A stretch of 64,000 nt of DNA from JASFHF01 sp050123375 (GTDB lineage: Bacteria; Pseudomonadota; Gammaproteobacteria; UBA12402). Location: positions 25,202 through 89,201 of the forward strand of contig JASFHF010000003.1 of the NCBI GenBank assembly GCA_050123375.1. Direction: 5' to 3'. Under the pieces are notes generated by a model. It worked only from the letters and a program-made list of their open reading frames with translations. It did no database searches and was not told the DNA's origin. Each line of letters starts with the position of its first letter. Position 1 is the first letter of the stretch. Position numbers and translations under genes: made by a program. Of this stretch, positions 26,561 to 35,516 are shown piece by piece.

Positions 26561-27024
26561 TCAATTAAATCAAAGAGTTATATTGAAAATTCCCACCTCG
26601 AAACCACGACGTTTATTTTTTTGCAACGTATTTGCAACGGATGGATTAATCTTTTAGCTGTTTAAATCTGGGGTCTCCAAATTTGGGGGCAAAGATAATT
26701 AAGCACATAATACTCTCATACGGATACGATAGTTGTCAAAGTTTGTAAAAATGCATTTATGATTTTTTATATGTTGGTAGTTTTAAGATCAGTTTCAGAG
26801 TTTGAATTTGGGCGGTAATTTGGGCATAGCTGTTGATATTTCGTTTACATCTGGAAGATTATAGCGTTTATTGCTACGCTAGGCTTGTAAGGTGTCTTCT
26901 TTTAACCCATTTTCTTTTGCTAAAGATGCGCAAAACCGCTTTCAGTGTGGGATATCGGCAAATTCATTTTTTTAATAACTCTGAATAATCCATGGTATGC
27001 CCTCGCTTCAATATTATTAGTAAA
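26561..27024. other. Gene-poor junction after tRNA-Thr with decayed remnants
   Basis: About 460 bases without an intact gene. It includes TTTGCAACGTATTTGCAACG (near 26620-26640), of the kind found at the ends of phage-type integrase genes, and a broken excisionase-like gene at about 26785-26960. It looks like the eroded edge of an integrated element. Confidence 0.6.
26785..26960 (-). pseudogene. Decayed excisionase/AlpA-like HTH gene
   Basis: On the minus strand this stretch matches the intact HTH gene at 38100-38354 over both ends (for example TTGGGCGGTAA and GGAAGATTATAGCG), but about 75 bases in the middle are missing and the start is degraded. It lies 300 bases from tRNA-Thr, where an island's excisionase would be expected. 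Confidence 0.75.
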
Positions 27025-27435
27025 TTACATTCCCCATTCTTTATGAAAATAATCTTCTTTAACTTGTTTGGCTTTTTCTTTTGCCCATTTTTCTAATCCC
27101 ATTTTTTTAATCAAACACAAATTAAAAACTTTGGTGTTGTGTGGCAAACTATCTGCTTTATCCGCGTAAGGATGCAAATAATCACACGGAAAATCAGGAC
27201 AATCACAGCATAATTTAACGCCTCGCTTTTTCGCGCAAGGATATACTCTGCATGGGGACGAAACCACCGGACATTTGCCTTTAACTGCGCGACATCCAGA
27301 ACATGTTACTTTTTCTTCAGGCAAATTAAATTGTTTTGCTACTTGCTTTCGTATTTCTGGATCGTTGTTAGCAAGATACGCCACACAATTAAAACATGCT
27401 ATGCCACAAGGCGCAGTCATTTCTTCATAATTCAT
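27025..27435 (-). CDS. Cysteine-rich DUF3795 protein
   Basis: 136 residues with twelve or more cysteines in pairs (CGIACFNC, CSGCRAVKGKCP, CRVYPCAKKRG, CCDCPDFPC). The pattern fits DUF3795, a small family thought to bind metal, with no assigned role. A single gene with no operon partner. Confidence 0.8.
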   Translation of the reverse strand: MNYEEMTAPCGIACFNCVAYLANNDPEIRKQVAKQFNLPEEKVTCSGCRAVKGKCPVVSSPCRVYPCAKKRGVKLCCDCPDFPCDYLHPYADKADSLPHNTKVFNLCLIKKMGLEKWAKEKAKQVKEDYFHKEWGM

Positions 27436-27552
27436 TTTTTTATCCTCGCAAGTTAGGAGTTAAATATACAACAAACAAAATTAAAACTCAAAACAACATA
27501 TAATTATCAAAATAAATCAATACATTATAAAAGCTTAAATTTGTTGCCACAT

Positions 27553-27581
27553 TTGGCAACGTGCTATATTCATAGTATACT
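27553..27581 (+). promoter_or_regulatory. Strong sigma-70-type promoter
   Basis: TTGGCA at 27553-27558 and TATACT at 27576-27581 with a 17-base spacer, close to consensus. It lies 30 bases before a broken gene (27611-27700), and presumably now drives plsY downstream. Confidence 0.65.
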
Positions 27582-27610
27582 TCGCCAATATTAGCATAAG
27601 GTATTGCTAT

Positions 27611-27790
27611 ATGTTAGAGAAGTTTTTATCCAAACAAATGGGTACACAAATCACAAATTTACAAAGATTATCGGATGGCTTATTCTCACAAGCACAATAG
27701 TACATCTTGATGCATTGAAGCCGATATTGGCGAATAAAAAATTTACTGAGAACAATATTGTTTTAGCAAATAATGTTGATAGAAGTCATT
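27611..27790 (+). pseudogene. Broken phosphotransferase-like gene, copy 1
   Basis: ATG at 27611 encodes MLEKFLSKQMGTQITNLQRL and 9 more residues before a stop at 27700. This matches the first 28 codons of the fragment at 31016. The next 90 bases encode, in another frame, an apparent C-terminal remnant (VHLDALKPILANKKFTENNI...). The gene has lost its centre. The 31016 copy shows it was probably an aminoglycoside-phosphotransferase-like (APH) protein. Confidence 0.65.
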
Positions 27791-27816
27791 AATAATCATA
27801 AAGAGAGCGCTATAGC

Positions 27817-28413
27817 ATGTTAATAACAGCAATTCTTATTTTTTTAGCATATTTATGCGGATCTGTTTCCAGTGCAGTTATTGTGAGTAAATTATTAGGA
27901 CTTCAAGATCCTCGTTCCGGCGGTTCAGGTAACCCTGGAATGACTAATGTGTTGCGGTTATCAGGCAAAAAAGCAGCAGCACTGGTGTTTATCGGTGATG
28001 TTTTTAAAGGTGTTTTGCCTGTATTGTTGGCTAGACTACTGAATGTTGATGGTTTATGGTTGGGGTTAGTGGGTGTAGCAGCGGTAATTGGACATATTTT
28101 TCCAGTCTTTTTTAAATTTAAAGGAGGAAAAGCTATTGCCACATCGTTTGGTGTGGTAATCGTTTTGTCGCCATTAGTAGCGTTTTTAGCATTAGTTACA
28201 TGGTTAGTAGTGGCGGTGGTATCACGTTACTTATCATTAGCGTCAATTGTTGGAACTATCTCCGCGTTGATTTATGCTCTATATTTTCACCAATCCATGT
28301 ACATTATTCCATTTTTTATCATAGCAGCATTAATAATATGGCGACATAAATCCAATATAAAAAGACTATACCAAGGTAATGAAGATAAAATCAACTTTAA
28401 ATCGAAAAGGTAA
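27817..28413 (+). CDS. plsY: Glycerol-3-phosphate acyltransferase PlsY
   Basis: 198 residues, an integral membrane enzyme with about five helices. The three PlsY motifs are visible: SVSSAVIVSKLLGLQDPRSGGSGNPGMTNVLR, and FKFKGGKAIATSFG. It transfers acyl groups from acyl-phosphate to glycerol-3-phosphate, the first step of phospholipid synthesis. A core gene in the middle of accessory DNA is unusual; it may mark where backbone was split, or be a second copy. Confidence 0.93.
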   Translation: MLITAILIFLAYLCGSVSSAVIVSKLLGLQDPRSGGSGNPGMTNVLRLSGKKAAALVFIGDVFKGVLPVLLARLLNVDGLWLGLVGVAAVIGHIFPVFFKFKGGKAIATSFGVVIVLSPLVAFLALVTWLVVAVVSRYLSLASIVGTISALIYALYFHQSMYIIPFFIIAALIIWRHKSNIKRLYQGNEDKINFKSKR

Positions 28414-28424
28414 TTACATAATCA

Positions 28425-29552
28425 ATGACTATTGAATTTAAAAAATTTAGTGAAGAAGATGTGCCTGTATTTTATAATTGGGCTGAAAAACCTCACGTCA
28501 AAAATACTTGGTTTCAGGAAGTTTACGAAAAAAAAGAAGCCATTTTAGAAAAAATCAAAGGCAATAGTTACGATTATCCATTTTTGATTTTAATTGATGA
28601 TAAGCCAATTGGTTATATTCAATGTGAAGATTTAACAACGTTTTTCAAAGAAAATCCCGACTGTAAGAATAAATATTATTTTAATGAACCAAAAGGCACT
28701 TATTGCATTGACTTGTTTATTGGTGAAAAAGATTATTTAGGCAAAGGTCACGGCACTAAAATTATCAAGCAATTTTCTAATTGGTTATTAACCAAACCAG
28801 AAGTTAAAAAATTAGTAATTGACCCCAGCACCAGCAATAAAAAAGCCATACATTGTTACGAAAAAGCTGGTTTCAAATATGTCAGAACAGCAAAAGACAA
28901 CGTTGATGAATATCACATTATGGAAAGAGCGCATATTAGCGAGATACATCTAAACGATGATTTGCCTAAAGAATATTTCAATAAAACTTTTAAAGAAATG
29001 GATTTGGCTCAAAAAACCGTACCAGAAAAAATATTTGAAAAATGTAAATTTATTAAGTGCAATTTCAACGAAACTAATTTTCAAAAATGCAGATTTTGTG
29101 ATTGTGAGTTTATTAGCAGCAATTTAAGTGTTATAAAAATCAAAGGCTGCACGTTTTCTGAAGCTGTATTTGATAACTCAAAAGTTATAGGAATAAATTG
29201 GGCTGAAGCCACCTGGCCTAAAATTAAACTTGCTTGCACAATAGGATTTTTTAAGTGCGATATAAGCCATTCAACTTTTCCAGGATTAAATTTACGGGAA
29301 ATTAATATCGTAGAATGCCGAGCGCATGATGTAGATTTTAGAGAAGCTGATTTGACTTGCGCCAACCTCACTTATTCAGATTTTGAAAATAGCATGTTTA
29401 TTGAATCTAACCTAACTGAAGCTGATTTTACTTTTGCTGAAAATTACCGTATTGACGTGAATTTTAACAAAATAAAGGGAGCAAAATTTATGTTGCCGGA
29501 GGCAGTATCCCTACTGCAAGGATTAGATATTGAGTTGGTTGATTCAAATTAG
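28425..29552 (+). CDS. Fusion of AAC(6')-like acetyltransferase and Qnr-like pentapeptide protein
   Basis: 375 residues in two parts. Residues 1-170 are a GNAT domain with the aminoglycoside 6'-acetyltransferase hallmark VIDPSTSNKKAIHCYEKAGF and the acetyl-CoA loop DYLGKGHGTKIIKQF. Residues about 190-375 are pentapeptide repeats (A/C-D/N-L/F-X-X: CKFIKCNFNETNFQKCRFCDCEF..., DFREADLTCANLTYSDF) ending in LLQGLDIELVD, as in Qnr-type gyrase-protecting proteins. One chain would carry an aminoglycoside-modifying and a quinolone-target-protecting type domain. Activity is not shown by sequence. Confidence 0.85.
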   Translation: MTIEFKKFSEEDVPVFYNWAEKPHVKNTWFQEVYEKKEAILEKIKGNSYDYPFLILIDDKPIGYIQCEDLTTFFKENPDCKNKYYFNEPKGTYCIDLFIGEKDYLGKGHGTKIIKQFSNWLLTKPEVKKLVIDPSTSNKKAIHCYEKAGFKYVRTAKDNVDEYHIMERAHISEIHLNDDLPKEYFNKTFKEMDLAQKTVPEKIFEKCKFIKCNFNETNFQKCRFCDCEFISSNLSVIKIKGCTFSEAVFDNSKVIGINWAEATWPKIKLACTIGFFKCDISHSTFPGLNLREINIVECRAHDVDFREADLTCANLTYSDFENSMFIESNLTEADFTFAENYRIDVNFNKIKGAKFMLPEAVSLLQGLDIELVDSN

Positions 29553-29751
29553 CATATCTATCAGCCTTGTGCTAAACTATATTTATTCTTCACTCAAAAA
29601 GAAGTTATAATCATGAGACTTTGTATTTAGCCCTTGGGGCGATTATTTTAACTAGACATATTGACAATTTAACATGTGCAACATGGCACATGTGTTTTGT
29701 TATGCCTAGTTTTCCTATTTTTTTTATAATTGAAATAAAAAGAGGCTAAAT

Positions 29752-30921
29752 ATGAAATCATTAATTCATTTATTTTTAATTACCGTTTTTTTATCTGCTT
29801 TAGGGCAGATAGCATCGGACATTTATTTGCCATCGCTGCCCCACATGGTGCATGCGCTGCATACCAATACTCATTTGGTACAATTTACTGTTGCAGCATT
29901 TATGTTGGGATTTTGCGTGCCAAGATTGGTGTACGGCATTACATCAGATGCATTCGGACGCAAAACCCCGTTGCTAATTGGTTTATTGATATGTTTAGTT
30001 GGCGGTGTAATTTGTAGCGTTTCGGTCAATGTTTGGATGGTGATTGTTGGTAGACTTTTACAAGGCTTAGGTGCTGCTGCGGGCGTAACAGTTACCGGTG
30101 CAATTGTGCGTGATTGCTTTGAAGGAACAGACTTAGCAAAATTTGAATCTTATCGCGCAGCAACGATTGTAACCGTATTATCGTGTGTGCCACTTTTAGG
30201 CGGTTACATTCAACACTATTTGAATTGGCGTGCTAATTTTATTGCAACACTTATTTACACCATCTTTGTGTTAGGTTTATTTTTCCTGCTCCCGGAAACC
30301 AATAAGCACAAAGACACAAGCCATGTAAAACCAAAATACATTAAAGAAAATGCAAAAATTTTGTTAGGTAACAAATATTATCGAGCATACGGTGTGTGTA
30401 TCTTTATGTCCTATGCTGGTATTTTGGCTTGGTTAACATTAGGACCAATACTGCTGCAAAATTCATTGCACTTTTCAAGCATACAATTTGGCTGGGCAGC
30501 AATGGTTGTTGGTGTTTCCTATGTTATTGGTGCATTGGTTAATGGCAAACTGGTAAAACGTTTTGGCATGCATCACATGCTTAAAACTGCTAATTACATA
30601 TTGATAACGAGCGCACTAATATTGCTATTATTTGCGGTATTGAGCGTACTAAATATTTACGTAATTCTAATACCAGTTGCATTGTTTGTAATGGGAACAG
30701 GTTTGGTATTTGCTAATGCATATACTGGCGCATTGATTCCATTTCCAAAAATGGCAGGTTTTGCATGTTCTATTTTAGGAACGTTACAAATATTAGGCGG
30801 ATTTATTGCGAGCAGCGCAATATCAATATTACCAGACATAAACCAAATGCCGTTAGCTGTGATAATATTAATTTGCGCGATTAGTTGTTTTGTTGCAACG
30901 AAAATGGCATTGCGAAGTTAA
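29752..30921 (+). CDS. Bcr/CflA-family drug exporter (MFS)
   Basis: 389 residues, twelve predicted helices. The DHA1 motifs are SDIYLPSLPHM at helix 1, YGITSDAFGRKTPLLIGL in loop 2-3 and GRLLQGLGAAAGVTVTGAIVRD at helix 4-5; this pattern is typical of Bcr/CflA exporters. It would use the proton gradient to expel drugs such as bicyclomycin or chloramphenicol, substrate unknown. It follows the AAC-Qnr fusion gene after 200 bases that hold an AACATGTGC hairpin. Confidence 0.9.
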   Translation: MKSLIHLFLITVFLSALGQIASDIYLPSLPHMVHALHTNTHLVQFTVAAFMLGFCVPRLVYGITSDAFGRKTPLLIGLLICLVGGVICSVSVNVWMVIVGRLLQGLGAAAGVTVTGAIVRDCFEGTDLAKFESYRAATIVTVLSCVPLLGGYIQHYLNWRANFIATLIYTIFVLGLFFLLPETNKHKDTSHVKPKYIKENAKILLGNKYYRAYGVCIFMSYAGILAWLTLGPILLQNSLHFSSIQFGWAAMVVGVSYVIGALVNGKLVKRFGMHHMLKTANYILITSALILLLFAVLSVLNIYVILIPVALFVMGTGLVFANAYTGALIPFPKMAGFACSILGTLQILGGFIASSAISILPDINQMPLAVIILICAISCFVATKMALRS

Positions 30922-30956
30922 TTAAAATTTTATGCTGCTGCAAGGTGACATAAATA

Positions 30957-30986
30957 TCGCATCTTCAGGTGTGATGGGTGTATACT
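30957..30986 (+). promoter_or_regulatory. TCGCATC...TATACT promoter-like pair
   Basis: TCGCATCTTCAGG begins at 30957 and TATACT at 30981, 24 bases apart start to start. The same pair with the same offset lies before the genes at 54277 and 11961. The usual TTGACA is replaced by a CGCATC element. Confidence 0.55.
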
Positions 30987-31015
30987 CTGCTACTGCAAAA
31001 GTGGGGAGCCAATAA

Positions 31016-31240
31016 ATGTTAGAACAATTTTTGTCCAAGCAAATGGGCGAACAAATCACAAATTTACAAAGATTGTCTGATGGTTTGTTTTCACAAGCCT
31101 ACTCATTTACTGCCGACGAAAAAGAATATGTGGTACGCTTAAATAAGCATGAAAAAGACTTTAAAAAAGATATTTATGCTTATCAGAATTTTGGTGACAA
31201 ATTACTAATTCCAAAAATAATAAAATATGGAAATTGTTGA
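31016..31240 (+). pseudogene. Truncated aminoglycoside-phosphotransferase-like gene, copy 2
   Basis: The 74 residues (SDGLFSQAYSFTADEKEYVVRLNKHEKDFKKDIYAYQNFG) match the N-terminal nucleotide-binding lobe of APH-type kinases, but the catalytic HGD and DFG-like regions are absent. The frame stops inside the start of the GNAT gene at 31227, so the rest was probably deleted. GGGGAG precedes the ATG. Confidence 0.7.
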
Positions 31241-31691
31241 AATGGAAAAAGTGATTGTAAGAAAAGCCAATGTCAATGATGTTCCCCAATTAATACCGTT
31301 GATGGCGCAACTTGGTTATCCTCCAGAATTAGAATTTATGCGAAACCGTTTTAAAGATTTTGTTAGCAATGATGGTTATGGTGTTGCTGTTGCAGAACAG
31401 AATGATAAAATCGTTGGTTGGATTGCTTGGTCAAAATCTATGTTGTTTGTTTTACCTAAAGTTAGATTGCGTATAGAAGGTATTGTTGTTGATAATGATT
31501 CCCGCAGACAAGGTGTTGGTAAAAAGTTAATGAAATTTGTCGAAGATATTGCAAAAAAGCTAAATCCATGCGTGATTGATTTAACCTCCGGACTTAGGCG
31601 CAAAAAAGACGGCTCACATGAATTTTATAAAGCACTTGGATATGCAAACGAGGGTTATATGGCAAAATTGTATTTAAGGAAGGAATTTTAA
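31227..31691 (+). CDS. GNAT acetyltransferase
   Basis: 154 residues. The acetyl-CoA motif (RIEGIVVDNDSRRQGVGKKLMKFVEDIA) is complete, followed by GSHEFYKALGYANEGYMAKLYL. Substrate unknown. The start is uncertain: ATG at 31227 overlaps the broken kinase fragment, and ATG at 31242 begins the conserved part. A LysE exporter follows by two bases. Confidence 0.85.
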   Translation: MEIVEMEKVIVRKANVNDVPQLIPLMAQLGYPPELEFMRNRFKDFVSNDGYGVAVAEQNDKIVGWIAWSKSMLFVLPKVRLRIEGIVVDNDSRRQGVGKKLMKFVEDIAKKLNPCVIDLTSGLRRKKDGSHEFYKALGYANEGYMAKLYLRKEF

Positions 31692-31693
31692 AT

Positions 31694-32308
31694 ATGGTAA
31701 TAATGTTATTAAAAAGCATATTAATGTGGATGGCCATTGTGGCTTCAATCGGACCGATTGGATTATTGTGTATCAATAGAACGTTAAAGCACGGTTTCTG
31801 GGCTGGCACAATAACAGGTGTGGGAGTTTCAGTTGCTGATGCTATTTACGGATGTATTGCTGGATTCGGTTTAACATTTATTTCTGATTTTTTAATCTCG
31901 CATCAACTTATTATTCGGCTTATTGGTGGTTTATTCCTTTGTTATTTAGGTTTGAAAATATTTTTTAAAGCAAAAACTCCTGGTGTTATTAAGGAAGGCA
32001 AAAAAACATATATTGGCGATTTTTTGTCAGCTTTCATATTAACTTTAACCAATCCAATGACAATAATAACTTTTATTGCGGTTTTTGCCAGCATGGGAAT
32101 TGGCAGTGTTTACACAGGATACAATCACGCAGTAATTGTTATTGCGGGAATTTTCTTCGGTTCGCTTTTGTGGTATTTGATTTTAAGTTCTTTAGTAAGT
32201 CTTGCACATAAAAGAATTAATGCTGAAATAATGAGATGGATTAATATAATTTCAGGGGTTATTATCATTATCTTTGGAATATTGGCTATAATTGGTTTTG
32301 GAAAATAA
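31694..32308 (+). CDS. LysE/RhtB-family exporter
   Basis: 204 residues and six hydrophobic helices. LysE features are the early SIGPIGLLCINRTLKHGFWAG and LFLCYLGLKIFFKA, then LTLTNPMTIITFIAVF. The family exports amino acids or related small molecules. Sandwiched between two GNAT genes, it may export an acetylated product, but this is only a guess from context. Confidence 0.88.
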   Translation: MVIMLLKSILMWMAIVASIGPIGLLCINRTLKHGFWAGTITGVGVSVADAIYGCIAGFGLTFISDFLISHQLIIRLIGGLFLCYLGLKIFFKAKTPGVIKEGKKTYIGDFLSAFILTLTNPMTIITFIAVFASMGIGSVYTGYNHAVIVIAGIFFGSLLWYLILSSLVSLAHKRINAEIMRWINIISGVIIIIFGILAIIGFGK

Positions 32309-32320
32309 CGAGAGTGTCTA

Positions 32321-32749
32321 ATGAAGATAGAAGTTAAAACAGTGAATTTTAATAACGATTATAATTATATTAAAAGCAAGTTAAGAGAATATAATATTTC
32401 TCAAGTTGGAATGTATGGTAAACGAGAGCCAGTTTTTTTTGGATATTATGACGATGAAAATAATTTAATTGCCGGTTTGTATGGATATTTGGTTTGGGGG
32501 ATGTTGTATTTAGATTTATTATGGGTAAGTGAAAATTATCGTAATAAAAAATTAGGTAAAAATCTAATGTATAAAGCAGAAGAATTTGCAAAAGAAAAAG
32601 AGGCTTTGTATATTCGAGTCAATACCGCCACATTCCAAGCATTGGATTTTTACGAAAAATGTGGTTATGAGATATTTGCTAAGTTACCTCTGAAAATAGA
32701 AGGGCATAAAGAGCAGCACGATTATTATTTAATTAAATATTTAGAGTAG
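32321..32749 (+). CDS. GNAT acetyltransferase
   Basis: 142 residues with the pattern LYLDLLWVSENYRNKKLGKNLMYKAEEFAKEKEALYIRVNTATFQALDFYEKCGYEIFAKL. The R/Q-x-x-G-x-A loop is altered (RNKKLGKNL), common in this subgroup. Substrate unknown; part of the GNAT-LysE-GNAT cluster. Confidence 0.82.
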   Translation: MKIEVKTVNFNNDYNYIKSKLREYNISQVGMYGKREPVFFGYYDDENNLIAGLYGYLVWGMLYLDLLWVSENYRNKKLGKNLMYKAEEFAKEKEALYIRVNTATFQALDFYEKCGYEIFAKLPLKIEGHKEQHDYYLIKYLE

Positions 32750-32935
32750 TGTTGATTTGAAGAAAAAACTATGCAAGCTAATTGTATTAAATAAAAAATC
32801 AAAAACCATTAGCGTTTTTATTGCTAATTGTGCCAATCGCCATTATGATTTACCTATATTTAGGCAGGCAGAAAAATGCCAAAGTTTAATTATGCTTAAA
32901 TATAAAAATCATTTATATGCAATGCGGAGTCATTT

Positions 32936-33469
32936 ATGACCATATATTCACTAAATGAAAAGCGTCCTAAAATTGGAAAAAATTGCTACATAGCAGAAAA
33001 TGCAACAGTGATAGGTGATGTCACCATAGGCAATAATTCTACTGTTTGGTTTAATGCTGTGATTCGGGGAGATCTTGATTCTATCATTATCGGCGATGAC
33101 ATTAATATACAGGACAACTGCGTATTACATGTCGATTATGACTGTAAATTGATTATTGGTAACAGGGTAACTGTTGGACATAAAGCCATGCTGCACGGCT
33201 GCACGATAAATGATGAAAGTTTAATAGGCATAAATACAGTTATCTTAGATGGAGCTGTTGTTGGAAAACATTGCATTATAGGTGCGCAGTCTCTCATTAC
33301 AAAAAACAAAAAAATTCCTGATAATTCTTTAGTTATGGGTTCTCCCGCAAAAGTTGTACGCCAACTTACGCCGGAAGAAATCGAATATACAAAATGGGAA
33401 GCGCAGCACCATGTGGACAAAATAGCGATTTATAATGAAAATCTAAAAGTCTTGAACGTTGATTTCTAA
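32936..33469 (+). CDS. Gamma-type carbonic anhydrase-like protein
   Basis: 177 residues forming a left-handed beta helix of hexapeptide repeats (AENATVIGDVTIGNNSTVWFNAVIRGDLDSIIIG...). Three histidines in the usual metal positions (VLHVD, VTVGHKAMLHGC) are kept, so zinc or iron binding is likely. Related proteins include YrdA, whose activity is weak or unknown. Confidence 0.88.
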   Translation: MTIYSLNEKRPKIGKNCYIAENATVIGDVTIGNNSTVWFNAVIRGDLDSIIIGDDINIQDNCVLHVDYDCKLIIGNRVTVGHKAMLHGCTINDESLIGINTVILDGAVVGKHCIIGAQSLITKNKKIPDNSLVMGSPAKVVRQLTPEEIEYTKWEAQHHVDKIAIYNENLKVLNVDF

Positions 33470-33522
33470 AGCATTTTTGATTAGAAAATCGTATTACAAT
33501 TTTGCGGAGGAGCAATAGATGC

Positions 33523-34377
33523 ATGTGCATATACGGCATTAAATTATTTTTCGATGTGTATGGCTCAAAATTGGATATAAAACCAGATAGAGTTGAAGAA
33601 AAGCCAACATTGATTGTGCTGCACGGTGGACATGGTTTTGCAGATCATACTTTATACGTTGAATTTTGGTCGCAATTTTCGGATATTGCTCAAGTTATTT
33701 TTTTAGATCAGCGCGGTTGCGGTCGTAGTGATGCCAGCGAGCCTGATAAATGGAATTTGCAGCAATGGGCAGACGATTTACATAAGTTTTTTGTTACATT
33801 AAATATAAAAAAACCAATAATTGCTGGTGTTTCAATGGGTGGTCATGTGATGTGTGAATATATTAAAAATCATCATGATTATCTTGGCGGATTGGTTTTT
33901 TGTAATACTGAAGCTAAATTTTCATTAGATAAAGTGTGTGCAAAGCTGCAAAAATTAGGAGGTAGTGAGCCTGCAAAGGCTTGTCATGATTTTTACACTG
34001 AACCAAATGAAAAAAATTTTGCCGTGTTTGCTAAATTATGTATGCCTTTTTATGGGAAAAAGACATATTCTCCACAAGAGCTTAATAGATGCATAAAACA
34101 TCCAGAAGTTTTTTTCCATTTTTGTCAACAAGAGGCGTTAAGTTTTAATTATTTGGATGTGGTGCATAAAATTCAGTGTCCGACTCTTATGCTGGCCGGC
34201 TCAGACAGTTTGCATCTTGTTGAAGCAGCAAAAGAAATGGCCAGTAAAATCGACTCTGAATATTTAACTTTAGAGGTTTTTGCGAATACCGGTGCTCCAG
34301 TTTATAAAGATGAGCCTGACAAGTCATGTCAAGTGGTTAAAAAGTTTTTAACGGAGATAACGTCAAATGATAGATAG
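33523..34377 (+). CDS. Alpha/beta hydrolase-fold protein, copy 1
   Basis: 284 residues. HGGHGF is the oxyanion loop, LDQRGCGRSD is typical of proline-iminopeptidase-like members, GVSMGG holds the nucleophile serine, and GSDSL the acid. Where relatives carry the catalytic histidine before an E-P pair, the sequence reads TGAPVYKDEPD, with alanine instead. A close paralogue is at 57557-58417. I start at ATG 33523 after GGAGGAG; the frame extends upstream without a likely start. It overlaps the next gene by 11 bases. Confidence 0.85.
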   Translation: MCIYGIKLFFDVYGSKLDIKPDRVEEKPTLIVLHGGHGFADHTLYVEFWSQFSDIAQVIFLDQRGCGRSDASEPDKWNLQQWADDLHKFFVTLNIKKPIIAGVSMGGHVMCEYIKNHHDYLGGLVFCNTEAKFSLDKVCAKLQKLGGSEPAKACHDFYTEPNEKNFAVFAKLCMPFYGKKTYSPQELNRCIKHPEVFFHFCQQEALSFNYLDVVHKIQCPTLMLAGSDSLHLVEAAKEMASKIDSEYLTLEVFANTGAPVYKDEPDKSCQVVKKFLTEITSNDR

Positions 34378-34873
34378 TAATAAAGAAGCTCTTTGGAAAG
34401 ATGGTAGGTTAATGGCTGTAGCGGTAAAAGCTATGTATGAAAAATGGGGTAGAGAAGCTATTGATGTTTTATGTAAAGCATTTTATGAATACGGATTGTC
34501 AGAAGGTAAGCAATATAAAGAAAAATTTGGTTACAAGGATAAAGAAGATGAAATTGATGTGCCAACTGCCATGAAAGTTTATGCTGATTTTCATAAACAT
34601 ATTATTGCTGCGGGATTAAATAGCGAAGTTGTGAATGTTTGTGCAACCGAAAGAGAAGCGTGTGTGTTAGAATGTCCGATTTTTGATGCGTGGAAATCAG
34701 TTTGGGATAAATCTTATTTTATGTGCGAGATAATGTCTAAATCTTTAGATGAAGGATTTATGCAGGGACTTAATCCCAAGCTGGAATGGGTTAATTATCC
34801 AGAGAAGGATGAGCAGGAGGGGCTTGCTAGAGGGGCGAAATGCTGCAGGGTTAAATTATATCTTAAGGATTAA
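34367..34873 (+). CDS. L-2-amino-thiazoline-4-carboxylate hydrolase-like protein
   Basis: 168 residues, resembling the ATC hydrolase family (EALWKDGRLMAVAVKAMYEKWGREAIDVLCKAFYEYGLSEG...CVLECPIFDAWK...FMQGLNPKLEW). It may open a thiazoline ring related to cysteine metabolism, but the family is poorly tested. Translationally coupled to the hydrolase before it. Confidence 0.7.
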   Translation: MIDSNKEALWKDGRLMAVAVKAMYEKWGREAIDVLCKAFYEYGLSEGKQYKEKFGYKDKEDEIDVPTAMKVYADFHKHIIAAGLNSEVVNVCATEREACVLECPIFDAWKSVWDKSYFMCEIMSKSLDEGFMQGLNPKLEWVNYPEKDEQEGLARGAKCCRVKLYLKD

Positions 34874-34904
34874 TATTTTTTTTAAATGAATTTAGGGGAG
34901 CAGA

Positions 34905-35516
34905 ATGCAAAAAATAGATTTAAAAAAAGAATTAAGGCAATTATATAATCCATCGAAAAAAGAAATTAGTGTAGTCGATGTGCCGGCAATGAATTTTTTG
35001 ACCATTGATGGTACGGGTGATCCTAATACCGCGCAACAGTATAAAGATGCTGTTGAATCCTTGTTTTCAGTTTCTTATGCATTGAAATTTATGATTAAAA
35101 AAGGCAAGTTGGGAATAGATTATGCGGTTATGCCGCTGGAAGGATTATGGTGGACAGAGAAAATGGAGGATTTCTCTGTGGAGCGCAAAGATGATTGGCA
35201 ATGGACGGCTATGATTATGCAGCCTAAATGGGTAACTAAAGTTTTAGTTAAACAGGCGATAGAACAAGTAAAAAAGAAGAAAGGTTTCGTTAATCTTAAA
35301 GATTTGCATTTCACTACCATCACAGAAGGCAAGGCTGCGCAGATTATGTATATAGGGCCATATGCAAATGAGGCGCCAACAATTCAAAAAATTCACGATT
35401 TTATTAAACAGAGCGGTAATAAATTAAGCGGTAAGCATCACGAAATATATTTAAACGATCTTCGCAGATCTGCGCCAGAGAAGCCTAAAACTATTCTCCG
35501 GCAGCCATTTGAATAA
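34905..35516 (+). CDS. GyrI-like small-molecule-binding protein
   Basis: 203 residues. The pattern VVDVPAMNFLTIDGTGDPN...YALKFMIK...DYAVMPLEGLWW...AAQIMYIGPYANEAPTIQKIHDFI is that of the GyrI-like/DUF stand-alone effector-binding fold. Such proteins bind small cationic compounds or hydrolyse cyclopropanoid toxins. No DNA-binding domain is attached. GGGGAG lies before the ATG. Confidence 0.82.
   Translation: MQKIDLKKELRQLYNPSKKEISVVDVPAMNFLTIDGTGDPNTAQQYKDAVESLFSVSYALKFMIKKGKLGIDYAVMPLEGLWWTEKMEDFSVERKDDWQWTAMIMQPKWVTKVLVKQAIEQVKKKKGFVNLKDLHFTTITEGKAAQIMYIGPYANEAPTIQKIHDFIKQSGNKLSGKHHEIYLNDLRRSAPEKPKTILRQPFE

Noticed and set aside
32757..32939. 60-codon frame between the GNAT and carbonic-anhydrase genes
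   Set aside because: TTG start, no ribosome site, no recognisable feature; overlaps the next start.
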